64,000 nucleotides of DNA from ZC4RG25 sp023428365 (GTDB lineage: Bacteria > Pseudomonadota > Alphaproteobacteria > Rhizobiales > Hyphomicrobiaceae), in the NCBI GenBank assembly GCA_050283925.1, contig JBNOAI010000005.1:306131-370130 (forward strand), read 5' to 3'. The notes under the pieces were generated by a model. It was not told the origin of the DNA. It saw only the letters and a list, made by a program, of their open reading frames with translations, and did no database searches. Of the stretch, positions 26,483 through 37,291 are shown piece by piece (the first letter of the stretch is position 1; every line of letters begins with the position of its first letter). Both the position numbers and the translations under genes were made by a program.

Positions 26483-27238
26483 ATGACGACACGCGTCTAC
26501 GCATTTATCCCGGCCCGATCAGGTTCCAAAGGATTGGCTGACAAGAACATCCGTCCGCTGGGCGGTCATCCTCTTTTGGCCTATGCGATCGCGTTCGGGC
26601 AGGCGCTCGGCATCGATCGCGTAATCGTCTCGACAGACTCGGAGCACTATGCGGACATCGCACGGCACTATGGCGCCGATTGCCCGTACCTGCGTGGTGC
26701 TGAAGCCAGTTCCGACACAGCCATGGAAGAAGCCATTGTCGCTGATATGGAGGCCAACCTTCCCAACCACAGCATTCCTATGCCGGACATATGGGTACGC
26801 CTCAAACCGACCAATCCATTCCGGTCCGTCGCGCACGTGCTTCAGGCAATTGATATTTTGAAAAGCCGCCCAGAGATTGAACCCGTCCGGCACGTCAATG
26901 CATCGGAAACCCGACTATGCAGGATCAATGATCAGGGTTTTCTTGAACCGTTACTACCCGGCTGGCCGGAAGGACGCTCGGTCATCCGCCGGACCGAATT
27001 CCCGAAGGCCTACCAAGTGTTCAACCTTGATGTCTTCCGCCATGCGAACCTAGCAAGGCTCGGGTCCGGCTACATGGGCAAAGCGGTAGTTCCGATCGTC
27101 GGGGAATCCGTAACTGGCCTCGACATCAACAATGCGGATGACTTCGAAGTGGTGAAGGCTCTCATAGAGATGCGTCCGCGTCCGGCTATCATCGACCGCC
27201 ATCTGGTCGAACCAGCGGCAACCCCTTATTGCGGTTAG
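26483..27238 (+). CDS. Acylneuraminate cytidylyltransferase-like (NeuA family) CMP-sugar synthetase
   Basis: A 251-residue nucleotidyltransferase that would activate a 2-keto sugar acid with CTP. The family start motif IPARSGSKGLADKNIRPLGG (residues 8-27), the VIVSTDSEHYADIA block and the substrate-binding WVRLKPTNPFRS segment are present. The length is normal for NeuA/KdsB-like enzymes of surface polysaccharide synthesis. No sugar-acid synthase or transferase that I recognise is next to it; the only neighbour is an unknown convergent gene. GC here is lower than in the phosphonate locus, so the pair may be acquired at the tRNA. Confidence 0.85.
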   Translation: MTTRVYAFIPARSGSKGLADKNIRPLGGHPLLAYAIAFGQALGIDRVIVSTDSEHYADIARHYGADCPYLRGAEASSDTAMEEAIVADMEANLPNHSIPMPDIWVRLKPTNPFRSVAHVLQAIDILKSRPEIEPVRHVNASETRLCRINDQGFLEPLLPGWPEGRSVIRRTEFPKAYQVFNLDVFRHANLARLGSGYMGKAVVPIVGESVTGLDINNADDFEVVKALIEMRPRPAIIDRHLVEPAATPYCG

Positions 27239-27252
27239 GTATCCGAAACCTT

Positions 27253-27954
27253 TCAGGCAGCCGCCGCTAATATTGGCCATCTTTGCAGCCCGGCATCGAC
27301 AGCAAATTGTTCCTCGACAGCATACACGGGAAGTGCGCGTTTGCGAATGCGCGCCAGAACAACGCGATCGCCGTCTACGTGTTTGCGCTTATATTGAAGT
27401 GCATTGAATGAGCAGCCGTCGGAACGCAATGAAATACCAGAAATCGCGACACTGTTGGCTCCCATGCCTAAACAGAACATGACCGCCTGAAGCCCCATTG
27501 AAGGCCGGTATCGGTTCACCAGGAAGCGCTTTCCAGTCCCGAGAACTCTGTTCTGAAGTATGGATCTCTCAACAGGTGTAGTGATGAGCAGATCGTCGAA
27601 GCGATAGTTTACGCGAGCCAGAAGAGCGAGTTGATTCTCGCATTCAGAAGGCTCTGCGGGCGTCAGCACCAGCAAGCCTGTCTTCCGATCGCGAAGCGCC
27701 TCCAGCTTCATAACGTCAACATCTCGACCATTCGACATGTTGGTCCTCATAAACGTGATATGAGGTCTCATGACTCCGTAAGCTTCGAGAGTCAGCTGTG
27801 AGGCGTTGGCAGTAACGATCGTTGCACTGTGAAGCAGGTCTTTTGGGATCACTGGATCAGGCGCGGCGCCAAAGACAAGCGCATTTCCTCTAAGGGGTGG
27901 AATTTTCAGTTCGTCGGCAAACAGAGCCCCCCAAGACAGCCGAACGCTGTACAT
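27253..27954 (-). CDS. Uncharacterised protein paired with CMP-sugar synthetase
   Basis: A 233-residue protein with no signal peptide. GGGGGAGGG precedes the ATG. Features: a FGAAPDPVIP loop near residue 28 that resembles nucleotide-sugar binding starts, a conserved-looking RPSMGLQAVMFCLGMG segment near residue 148, and a C-terminal NALQYKRKHVDGDR stretch. The arrangement is reminiscent of bacterial sialyltransferase/GT29-related proteins, and it converges with the NeuA-like gene (14 bp between stops), so a role in transfer or handling of a CMP-activated sugar is plausible. I cannot confirm the family. Confidence 0.75.
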   Translation of the reverse strand: MYSVRLSWGALFADELKIPPLRGNALVFGAAPDPVIPKDLLHSATIVTANASQLTLEAYGVMRPHITFMRTNMSNGRDVDVMKLEALRDRKTGLLVLTPAEPSECENQLALLARVNYRFDDLLITTPVERSILQNRVLGTGKRFLVNRYRPSMGLQAVMFCLGMGANSVAISGISLRSDGCSFNALQYKRKHVDGDRVVLARIRKRALPVYAVEEQFAVDAGLQRWPILAAAA

Positions 27955-28311
27955 GCTTCCCTCCCCCTAGCCTCAAGTGTGCAATCACTTTCACAACTTG
28001 GCTCCCCGCGAGAAGTATAGACACGTATACGTCATACTCAAGTCACGAAGTGTCTTGCAAACAGCTGCGCTCAACGCCAGAGGCGAGGATGCGGCGGCCG
28101 GTTCTGTGAATGCCACGAGGCGATCCGCCCGTTTCGACGAGCCAGCTCATCATCGGTCCACGCTTGCCTATACGGCAGGATGAGCGAAACGCGCAGGGGT
28201 CCCAAACGTGCAGCAGGTCAGCGTGCCCTACCTTGCTGCCTCCAAGACGGCGAAACCATGAATTGTCACTCCACCTCTCAGCGATCATCTGCCCCCATTA
28301 CGCGCGCAACA

Positions 28312-28878
28312 GGACACTGTCGCGATGGTGTCAGACACGGTGACCTGCTCGTCGGCGCCATGTCGAGACACTGTCCAAATGGTGTCTGAAGGCAGCACCG
28401 ACACACGCGCCATGGCTGGCAACGTGGAGATAAGCGGTATGTCCGCTCGTGGCCTAAAGGAGGCGGGAAGGTTTTCCGTCGCACGGATCGAGCACAGCTA
28501 TGACTATGTCGGTACTAGGTCCGACACGGTCGCGACCCTGTCAAAATGCAGCAACCTGGAGGTGGTTGGATCTCAGCGTGTGATACGCAGAGATCCAGTG
28601 TGTCTTTCCACAGGTGCGCGGTTCGGACACTGTCGCGACGGTGCCCCCACACGGTTTCCTGTTAGCCGGCACCGTGTCCCGACGGTGTCGGACGTAGCAC
28701 CCACACTGTCACAGCAGTGCGCCATCCCCGGACGGGATACCGTTTGTGCCGCCTATCGGGAAACGACCAGAATTTTCAGCAGCACTGCGCTGAGAGGCAG
28801 CCTCGGCGCAATAACCCGGCCGTTTGGACACAGTCGCGACAGTGTCCAATCGTGTGGGATCATGGTCGCGACAATGTC
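28312..28878. repeat. Cluster of palindromic repeats, core GTCGCGAC
   Basis: At least seven 16-22-bp palindromes related to GGACAC-N-GTCGCGAC-N-GTGTCC occur at 28312-28332, 28367-28386, 28523-28542, 28625-28646, 28668-28689, 28826-28847 and 28863-28878. Spacing is irregular (about 15-135 bp). The whole 1.2-kb gap between 27955 and 29163 has no convincing gene; long open frames here run through the repeats and lack start signals. Confidence 0.7.
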
Positions 28879-29163
28879 GCTGACCACAGTCAGACCCGAG
28901 CACAGCAAAGCTTCGGGCAATCCAGGCGTGGGGGCACGCTTGGACTCCGGCGCTATACCATGCGCACGCGCGCCTTGACGGATTCCAGTGAAGCGACCCA
29001 AAGAAGCACCCAGGATCTGATTCACAATCTCATAAGTGTTGTCGAACGTGTGGGTGAACGCTCCCGTCCGTTGCAATCACCCAGAGCCCAGACTGAGTTT
29101 ATACTCTGCTGGCTGCAGCAGCGACAACACCGCGTTGTCGTCGGCTCTTGCGTCTCCAACGCG

Positions 29164-30039
29164 CTAACCGCAGCGGTTAGGCATAGCCAATGTGATATCG
29201 AAAAACGCCTTCACGGGCCAGCGGCGCAGCTCGGTCTTGAGACAGGCTAGGTAGTCGGTGCTTTCGATGTCCGACTTGAGCAGACGTATCTCGTGCAGAT
29301 GCGCCATGTCCCGGGCCTCGCATTCCCAGACGATGCCGAAGCCAAGGTTGGCGGACACGGCTTCCTTGACCGCCTCGCGGCTGCCGAGGCGCAACACGAC
29401 ATTGGGTTTGATGCCCAGCTTGTTCAGCCCCTCATCGATACAGCGCTGCGTGTTGGAACCGGGTTCCCGGGCGATCATCGGTTGACCGTGGAGATCGTGC
29501 ACAGTCATTCGGCGGCGTGTGCGCCAGCGATGCTTGCCGCCGACAATCACCACCGCCTCATGGCGGCGGATAGGGCGGGCGTAGACGCGTGGCTCATTCG
29601 ACATACGCGGCAACACAGCCAGGTCAACCTGCTGATCGAGAAGCTGCTGGCGGACCGTGCGGGTATTGCCCATCGTCACGGTCAGATTTACATCGGGAAA
29701 GCTCTCGCGAAATTTGGCGACGATTGGCATCGTGATGTGCGGCCCATCGAAAGCCAGCTTGAGCTGCCACTCGCCGACGCGATGATGATGCGCCAACTTG
29801 TCGGCAATCTGCTGCTCTATCGCCATGAATTGACGTGACAGTTCGAACAGCTCCTTTCCTGCCCGCGTGAGGCGAATAACGCGGCCGCGCCTGTGAAACA
29901 GCATAATACCGTATGCAGCCTCGAGCGCTTTCACTTGAATAGAAAGCGCGGGCTGCGACAGCCCGATGGCATCGGCGGCGGCCACGAAGCTTCCCGCCCG
30001 GGCGACGGCATCAAAGGCACGGAGCTGGGTGTAGAGCAT
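29164..30039 (-). CDS. LysR-family transcriptional regulator
   Basis: A 291-residue LysR protein with N-terminal helix-turn-helix (residues 1-60, ADAIGLSQPALSIQVKALE) and a type 2 periplasmic-binding effector domain. AGGACTG precedes the ATG. It is divergent from the M20 hydrolase-dipeptide transporter operon, 112 bp between starts, so it most likely controls that operon. It is a separate gene from the phosphonate LysR at 22 kb; the two differ in the effector domain. Confidence 0.88.
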   Translation of the reverse strand: MLYTQLRAFDAVARAGSFVAAADAIGLSQPALSIQVKALEAAYGIMLFHRRGRVIRLTRAGKELFELSRQFMAIEQQIADKLAHHHRVGEWQLKLAFDGPHITMPIVAKFRESFPDVNLTVTMGNTRTVRQQLLDQQVDLAVLPRMSNEPRVYARPIRRHEAVVIVGGKHRWRTRRRMTVHDLHGQPMIAREPGSNTQRCIDEGLNKLGIKPNVVLRLGSREAVKEAVSANLGFGIVWECEARDMAHLHEIRLLKSDIESTDYLACLKTELRRWPVKAFFDITLAMPNRCG

Positions 30040-30048
30040 CAGCAGTCC

Positions 30049-30078
30049 TATAAATGCGATTTATATATGCATTTTATA
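30049..30078. promoter_or_regulatory. Candidate LysR operator
   Basis: The inverted repeat TATAAATGC ... GCATTTTATA lies in a very A/T-rich stretch immediately upstream of the LysR gene start and about 70 bp upstream of the M20 gene. It fits the usual activation/autoregulation site of a LysR protein. Confidence 0.5.
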
Positions 30079-30150
30079 TTTTAGTTGTGCTCCCGGGAAG
30101 TGCCGCAAATACTTCTTACAGCGCAACACTTCGGGGATCTCTTGGATACG

Positions 30151-31575
30151 ATGTCGGCACACGCGTCCGCGATCGAGCTCTCTGGAGAAGCTGTGGAAAC
30201 TGCTCTTGCTGCGGCAAGGGATGGCGAGCAGGAAAGTGTTGAGAGTCTCGCGGAACTGGTCCGCATTGAGTCCCTGACCGGCGAGGAAGGACCAGCCCAG
30301 GTCTTCGTCGCCGAGCGGCTACGGGCCATCGGCGCAGATGTCACGATGCAGGAGCCGAACATCGAGGCGATGTTCGCCCAATTTCCGAACATCGCCCAGT
30401 ATCCGACCCACTGGCAGCATGATCTGATCCTTCCTTACGATACGCTGCCCACCTTCGAGGCACTCCAGGCGAGCGGCCTGGAAGACATCTTGAACTACAC
30501 AGGGCGCCCCAATGTGTTGGGTATCTTGCGCGGCACGGGTGGCGGACGCTCGCTGATCCTCAACGGCCATACTGACACGGTGACCATCGAGCCGACTGAC
30601 CGGTGGACTAAAAAGCCTTTCGGGGCCGAGATCATCGACGGCCGCATGTTCGGCCGCGGCACGTCAGATATGAAAGGCGGCGTCATGGCCGCACTGATGG
30701 CGCTGACCTACCTGCATCGGGCCGGGGTCCGCCTGAAGGGCGACGTCATTTTCCATAGCGTGGTGAATGAAGAACACGCGGGCAACGGCACTCTTGACCT
30801 GGTGCGGTGGGGGCCGAAGGCGGATGGCGCGATCGTCCTGGAGCCGACGCGCAATACCATCAGCGTCAGCCATCCGGGCGGGCTTTACTGGCAGGTCGAA
30901 ATTCCAGGCGTTTCGCGTTCCCCCGGGGCGCGATGGAAAGACGGCGTTATCGAAGGCGTCTCTGCCATCGAAAAACTGCCGCGCGTGATCGAAGCCCTGC
31001 TCGCGGTCGAGAAAGAGCTCAACACGCTGCGCAGCAATGATCCGCTCGAAAAGGGGCGCGCCTCGTTCTCCATGGTCATCGGCAAGATCGAGGGCGGATT
31101 CTACGAGACGGTGACGGCCGGGTCGGTCATGGTGAAGGGCGGCGCCTATTTCGCCCCGCATGTCGGCGATGTGATCGACATCATGAACCGCCTGCGCGCC
31201 GCGATACAGCATGCCAATGCCAGTGATCCATTTCTCACGCAAAATCCTGCGCGGCTGAGTTTCCTGCATCACGACGACAGCGTGCGGCAGGCGTCCGACA
31301 TCGCTCCAGCGCGCGCGCTAGCCGCTGTTTTGCGCGAGCGGAACGGCGACCCGGCCATCAAGCCTGGGCCGTTTTGCTGCGATATGCGGCATCTGGTGAA
31401 CCAGGGCGGCGTGCCGTCGGTCATCTTCGGTCCGGGCACCATTGAACAGGCCCACAAGCCGGATGAGCACATCGTGCTTTCCGAATATCTGGCCGCAATC
31501 CAGCACCTCATCGTGTTCATCGACAGGTGGTGCAATACTTCCGTCGAAACAACAAAAACTGAGCAAAGGGGATAG
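30151..31575 (+). CDS. M20 family metallohydrolase (ArgE/DapE-type deacylase)
   Basis: A zinc-dependent deacylase/peptidase of about 474 residues. Metal ligands and catalytic residues are in order: His in NGHTDTV, Asp in GTSDMKGG, the Glu pair in NEEHAG, a Glu in VLEPTR, and the last His in AHKPDEHI. I place the start at ATG 30151; an in-frame ATG at 30085 lies within the promoter region. It is first in an operon with a family 5 binding protein (4-bp gap) and a complete Dpp/Opp importer, so it probably cleaves an acyl or amide bond in the compound the transporter brings in. The precise substrate is unknown. Confidence 0.88.
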   Translation: MSAHASAIELSGEAVETALAAARDGEQESVESLAELVRIESLTGEEGPAQVFVAERLRAIGADVTMQEPNIEAMFAQFPNIAQYPTHWQHDLILPYDTLPTFEALQASGLEDILNYTGRPNVLGILRGTGGGRSLILNGHTDTVTIEPTDRWTKKPFGAEIIDGRMFGRGTSDMKGGVMAALMALTYLHRAGVRLKGDVIFHSVVNEEHAGNGTLDLVRWGPKADGAIVLEPTRNTISVSHPGGLYWQVEIPGVSRSPGARWKDGVIEGVSAIEKLPRVIEALLAVEKELNTLRSNDPLEKGRASFSMVIGKIEGGFYETVTAGSVMVKGGAYFAPHVGDVIDIMNRLRAAIQHANASDPFLTQNPARLSFLHHDDSVRQASDIAPARALAAVLRERNGDPAIKPGPFCCDMRHLVNQGGVPSVIFGPGTIEQAHKPDEHIVLSEYLAAIQHLIVFIDRWCNTSVETTKTEQRG

Positions 31576-31579
31576 TGCT

Positions 31580-33193
31580 ATGAGTGTGTCTGCCTTGAAA
31601 TCGTTATTGTGCGGAGCAGCTTTCCTCGCAGTGGGAGCTTTGGGCGTGTCCGCCCAGACCCCGACGAAGGGCGGGACGCTGACTTACACATTCCATCCCG
31701 AGCCGTCGGCGCTATCTACCATTTCGACGACCGCCGTTCCGGTCGCGATCATCTCCACCAAGATCTATGAAAGTCTCCTGAACTGGGACGGCGCAGCAAT
31801 GACACCCAAGCCGGGTCTCGCCGAGTCCTGGGATGTTTCAGCCGATGGCCTGACCTATACCTTCAAGCTGCGCAAGGGCGTGAAGTGGCACGACGGCCAG
31901 CCGTTTACGGCTCAGGACGTGCAATTCTCCATCGACAGCATCGTCAAGCCGTACCACTCACGCGGGCGCGCCCATTTCGGCGATGTGGAGACGATCACGG
32001 CGCCGGACGAGTTCACGGTTGTCTTTAAGCTCAAAGCGCCGGTTCCTTATTTCATAAAAGCGTTTCAGCCGTCTGAAACGCCCATTTTGCCGAAGCACAA
32101 ATTTGAAGGCGTCGATCTGACCAAGGCGGCCACTGTCCGCCAGGCCGATGTCTTCACCAAACAGCCGGTCGGCACCGGCCCCTTCAAGTTCAAAGAATGG
32201 CAGCGCGGCAGCCACATTATCCTGGAGCGCAATCCGGACTACTGGAAGAGCGGCTTCCCGTATCTCGATCAGATCATCCTACGCGTGATGCCCGACGGCG
32301 CTGCGCGCGCAATTGCAATGGAAAAAGGCGAGGTTGATCTGGCCCCGCAGAATGCTCTTCCAGAGGCTGAGATTCAGCGTCTCGGCGCTCTGCCGACACT
32401 GCAGGTATCGTCGGCCGGAGCGGAAGCGCTCGGTCCAAATCTTTGGCTCGAAGTCAATCTGCGCGAGGGCCCGCTGGCAGACGTCCGCGTCCGCAAGGCG
32501 ATCAGCATGGCGCTCGATCGCGCGCGCATCATCGACGTGATCTGGTACGGCTACGGCAAGCCGGGTATCGGCCCGATCGTCAGCGACAACGTGAACTTCT
32601 TCAACAAATCGCTGAAGCCGCTTGCCTACGATCACAAGAAGGCGGCAGCGCTGCTCGACGAAGCTGGCTTCAAAAAGGGCGCCGACGGTGTTCGCTTCAA
32701 GCTGACGCAGAATTACCTGCCCTACGGCGAAAACTACATTCGGCTGGCCGAGTACATCAAGCAGGAACTGCAGAAGCTCGGCATCGTGGTCGAGACGAAG
32801 AGCCTTGATCTCGCGAGTTGGCTGAAGACCATTTACACCGATTGGGACTTCAACATCACGAGCACATTCTCGCACAACTATTCAGACCCGAGCATTGGCG
32901 TCGAACGCACCTTTACAACGAGCAACATCAAGCAGGGTGCGTCGTTCACAAACTCGATGGGCTACAAGAACGAGAAGGTCGATGCGTTGTTCGCCGACAA
33001 TCGCCGCGAGATGGATGTCGCCAAGCGCAAGGCCCAGTTCGACGAAATCCAGACCATTCTCAACGACGAGCTGCCGGTGATCTTCCTGATGGAGATGCAG
33101 TACGTCCACGTCTGGAACGAGAAAGTGAACGGCCTGATCACGAACGGTGTGTCCATGTATTCCAACTGGGATAGCGTGTGGAAAGCGAAGTAA
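31580..33193 (+). CDS. Peptide/opine ABC transporter substrate-binding protein (SBP family 5)
   Basis: A 537-residue DppA/OppA-like periplasmic protein. The start at 31580 has AAAGGGG 9 nt upstream, and the product opens with a Sec signal peptide (hydrophobic residues 8-24, cleavage after VSA near residue 25). The mature protein shows the family pattern: YESLLNWDG, LAESWDVSADGLTYTFKLR, VKWHDGQPFTAQDV. It lies 4 bp after the M20 gene. A 97-bp gap with a stem-loop separates it from the first permease gene, a common way to keep binding protein levels higher than permease levels. Confidence 0.92.
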   Translation: MSVSALKSLLCGAAFLAVGALGVSAQTPTKGGTLTYTFHPEPSALSTISTTAVPVAIISTKIYESLLNWDGAAMTPKPGLAESWDVSADGLTYTFKLRKGVKWHDGQPFTAQDVQFSIDSIVKPYHSRGRAHFGDVETITAPDEFTVVFKLKAPVPYFIKAFQPSETPILPKHKFEGVDLTKAATVRQADVFTKQPVGTGPFKFKEWQRGSHIILERNPDYWKSGFPYLDQIILRVMPDGAARAIAMEKGEVDLAPQNALPEAEIQRLGALPTLQVSSAGAEALGPNLWLEVNLREGPLADVRVRKAISMALDRARIIDVIWYGYGKPGIGPIVSDNVNFFNKSLKPLAYDHKKAAALLDEAGFKKGADGVRFKLTQNYLPYGENYIRLAEYIKQELQKLGIVVETKSLDLASWLKTIYTDWDFNITSTFSHNYSDPSIGVERTFTTSNIKQGASFTNSMGYKNEKVDALFADNRREMDVAKRKAQFDEIQTILNDELPVIFLMEMQYVHVWNEKVNGLITNGVSMYSNWDSVWKAK

Positions 33194-33238
33194 GGGACCG
33201 CGGACGACCTGCGGTACCTTTAACCCCATCAAGCGATT

Positions 33239-33258
33239 TGCAGCTCTTACGGGCTGCA
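33239..33258 (+). other. Intergenic stem-loop between binding protein and permease
   Basis: TGCAGC and GCTGCA form a 6-bp stem with an 8-nt loop, with no T-tract. It may protect the 3' end of the binding-protein message. Minor structure, seen by eye. Confidence 0.35.
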
Positions 33259-33289
33259 GATTGCCATCCCGGTGAGGTAATTACGGAAT

Positions 33290-34267
33290 ATGTCGGCCAC
33301 GGCGTGGTTCTTTGTTATCCGGCTGTTGCAAACCATTCCCGTGGTTTTTGCCATTGCCGCGTTGAATTTCCTTTTGCTGCAAATGGCTCCCGGCGACGCC
33401 GCCGACGTGATCGTCGGGCTTGCCGGTCACGGATCGGCAGAGGCCGCCGACGAATTGCGCCGCACCTACGGCCTCGACAAGCCTTTGATCGAACAGTTCT
33501 TCATCTATATCGGACACCTGATCCGGCTCGATCTCGGCGTGTCTATTATCCAGGGTCGGCCCGTGATCGAGCTGATCTCGGAGCGCCTTGGCGCCACGCT
33601 GATCCTCATGCTGACGTCGATTGTCATCGCCATCGTTGTCGGCGTGCTGCTCGGAATCTTTGCATCCCTGCGTCATCGCACGATGTCCGATACGGTGCTG
33701 ACTGTTCTGGCACTTGTGGTTTACGCGACACCGCAGTTCTGGCTGGGCCTCATGCTGATCGTGTTTTTCTCGATCACGCTCGATATCCTTCCATCCGGCG
33801 GCATGCGGTCAATCGGTGTCGAGCTGGGACCAGCCGCCTCGTTCCTGGATATTGCCCGGCACCTCGTACTTCCGGCGCTGACGCTCGGTCTGTTCTATGT
33901 CGCGGTTTACACGCGCCTCATGCGCACCAGCATGCTCGACGTCATGACGTTCGATTACATCACGACTGCACGCGCCAAGGGGGCCTCGGAGATCCGGACC
34001 GCCTTCGTTCACGCAGCGCGCAACGCGCTACTGCCGATCGTAACGCTGGTTGGTGTCCAGGTCGGTCATCTGCTTGGCGGCTCGATCCTGGTCGAAACCG
34101 TGTTCGGCTGGCCGGGACTGGGACGCCTTGTCCTCGATGCGTTGCTGCAGCGTGATCTCAATCTTTTGCTGGGAATCCTGTTCATTTCTTCCATTGTCGT
34201 CGTCGCCACCAATCTGCTGGTCGATCTCATTTATGGGATCCTCGATCCCAGGCTCGTCCACAAATGA
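33290..34267 (+). CDS. Dipeptide/opine ABC transporter permease (DppB-like)
   Basis: A 325-residue permease with six hydrophobic segments, a DppB-type N-terminus (RLLQTIPVVFAIAALNFLLL) and the cytoplasmic loop ARAKGASEIRTAFVHAARNA near residues 225-244. It is in order after the binding protein and overlaps the next permease by 4 bp (ATGA). The length is normal for DppB. Confidence 0.92.
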   Translation: MSATAWFFVIRLLQTIPVVFAIAALNFLLLQMAPGDAADVIVGLAGHGSAEAADELRRTYGLDKPLIEQFFIYIGHLIRLDLGVSIIQGRPVIELISERLGATLILMLTSIVIAIVVGVLLGIFASLRHRTMSDTVLTVLALVVYATPQFWLGLMLIVFFSITLDILPSGGMRSIGVELGPAASFLDIARHLVLPALTLGLFYVAVYTRLMRTSMLDVMTFDYITTARAKGASEIRTAFVHAARNALLPIVTLVGVQVGHLLGGSILVETVFGWPGLGRLVLDALLQRDLNLLLGILFISSIVVVATNLLVDLIYGILDPRLVHK

Positions 34268-35096
34268 CGAACGCTCTCGAACTCTGGCGGCGTTTCCGCC
34301 GCAATCGCGGCGCGGTTCTGGGCCTCGGCATCATGCTGCTGATCATCCTCGCAGCGATCCTCGGGCCGATGCTCTACGGCGCCGATCCGTTCGACATGAT
34401 CGGCCGCCCGAACCAGAAACCATCGGCACGCTTTCCGCTCGGCACTGACGTTGCCGGCCGAGACATTCTCGCCGGACTGCTGCATGGCGCGCGAGTCTCG
34501 CTGCTGATCGGACTGTGCGCGAGCCTGGCTGCGATGTGCATCGGCCTCATCGTCGGCGGACTTGCCGGATACTATGGCGGGTGGCTCGACATGGCGCTGA
34601 TGCGCACGACGGATTTCTTCCTGACGATCCCCTCGTTCGTGCTCGCGGTCGTCATCGTCGCGATATTCCAGCCGTCGATCCTCACCATTACCGTTGCCAT
34701 CGCCATCGTGTCCTGGCCATCCGTGGCGCGCCTGGCGCGTGCGGAATTCGCGGCGCAGAAGGCGCGCGATTATGTCGAGGCCTGCCGTGCGATGGGCATG
34801 AAGAGCAGCGAAATCATGCTTTACCAGATCCTGCCCAACGCCCTGCCCCCGGTGATCGTCGTGTCCTCGCTGATGGTGGCGACCGCCATCCTGACGGAGT
34901 CCGGATTATCGTTCCTCGGCCTTGGCGACCCGAACATCATTTCCTGGGGCTACATGATCGGGGTAGGACGAACAGTGCTGCGCAGCGCATGGTGGGTCTC
35001 GGCCATTCCGGGCGTCACGATCCTGGTCACCGTGCTCGCCATCAACTTGGTCGGCGAAGGCCTGAACGAAGCGCTCAATCCGCGCATGAGACAGCG

Positions 35097-35100
<4 letters not shown>
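34264..35100 (+). CDS. Dipeptide/opine ABC transporter permease (DppC-like)
   Basis: A 278-residue permease with the DppC-type N-terminus (a first helix after a short polar start), the LGTDVAGRDIL motif typical of this subfamily near residues 59-69, and the cytoplasmic EAA loop (VEACRAMGMKSSEIMLYQILPN, about 177-198, split here by a short turn). Start overlaps the dppB stop; stop overlaps the ATPase start, both ATGA. Together with DppB it forms the membrane channel. Confidence 0.92.
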
Positions 35101-36070
<970 letters not shown>

Positions 36071-36074
<4 letters not shown>

Positions 36075-37087
36075 CCGGCGCCAAGCAGACAGCAGGCGGC
36101 ACGATCATCCTCGAGGCGCAGGGGGTGACAAAGCATTTCGAAATCGGCGGGCTGCTGGCGCGTAAACGCCGCGTTGTCCATGCGCTGAGCAATGTGTCGG
36201 TCACTGTCGCCGCCGGAGAAACGGTGGCCATCGTCGGTGAATCCGGCTGCGGAAAATCCACTTTGGCGCGCTGCCTGCTGCGCCTGATCGAACCGACGTC
36301 CGGACGCATCCTGCTCGATGGCGCGGACTCCTCCGATCTGATTGCTAGAGATCCGGCGAACTTCCGGCGCGCCGTGCAGATCGTTTTTCAGGACCCGTAT
36401 TCCAGCCTCAATCCGCGGCGGACCATCGGCCAGACTCTCGACGACCCGCTGCGGATCTTCGGCATGACGGATCGCGGTCAGCGACGCGAGCGCATCAAAG
36501 AATTGCTGCGGCTGGTGGGCTTGCCGGAGGACTTCGCCCAGCGCTATCCGCACGAAATTTCAGGCGGCCAGCGCCAGCGCGTCGCCATCGCCCGCGCACT
36601 TGCGCCGGAACCGCGCGTGATCGTCTGCGACGAAGCTGTCTCCGCACTGGACGTTTCGATTCAGGCTCAGATCATCAACCTGCTACGCGATATCCAGGCC
36701 AAAACGAATGTCGCTTACGTCTTTATCACGCATAACCTGCACCTGGTGCGCCGCATAGCGGATCGCATCGTGGTCATGTATCTTGGAGAGATCGTCGAAA
36801 GTGTTACGCGCAATGAACTTCAAGTGGGTCTGTCACACCCGTATTCGAGAGCGCTGTTCGCGGCTGCTCCTGTTCTAGATCGCCGTGCAGATGCAATGCG
36901 ATCCCTTCCCGAGCCCGCGATCAAGGGGGAAGTGCCAAGCCCGATCCATCTGCCGTCAGGTTGTCGGTTTCACCCGCGCTGTCCGCTCCGCCAGCCCATT
37001 TGCGAGACTGATGTTCCTGCGCTTGAAGTTGTAGATGGCTGCGACATCCGCTGCCACTTCGCTAGCGAGTTGCGAACCAACCAGTGA
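36071..37087 (+). CDS. Dipeptide/opine ABC transporter ATP-binding protein (DppF-like)
   Basis: A 338-residue ATPase: Walker A GESGCGKST near residue 56, signature ISGGQRQRVA, Walker B VIVCDEAVSALD (Ala replaces the usual Pro after DE), His-loop VFITHNLHLV, and the oligopeptide C-terminal domain with FHPRCPLRQPIC. The start at 36071 overlaps the DppD stop as ATGA. Last gene of the six-gene operon; I see no strong terminator behind it. Confidence 0.92.
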
Positions 37088-37291
37088 GCATTGCTGCGAG
37101 CGTGGTAGTTGTCGAGTTTTGCTGCAAGCGGGAATGAGAACGATATCGCTACCCATGACAGGGAACGCGACGACACACTGCGACGGCTGAACAAGCCGCG
37201 TCATATTGATCAGATCAAAAAGCTCAAGCGCCTCCCGTTGTTCATCCAAATCGGATAGTAGTCGTCGCTGGTTCACAAGAGGACGAATGAA

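Noticed and set aside
28312..28878. CRISPR array
   Set aside because: Repeat units are short palindromes of 16-22 bp with uneven spacing and variable ends, without a leader or cas genes.
28325..28978. Open frame of 217 codons through the palindrome cluster
   Set aside because: It runs across the repeats, has no Shine-Dalgarno, and its product is rich in Arg, Thr and Val triplets that follow the repeat; reverse-strand frames exist as well.
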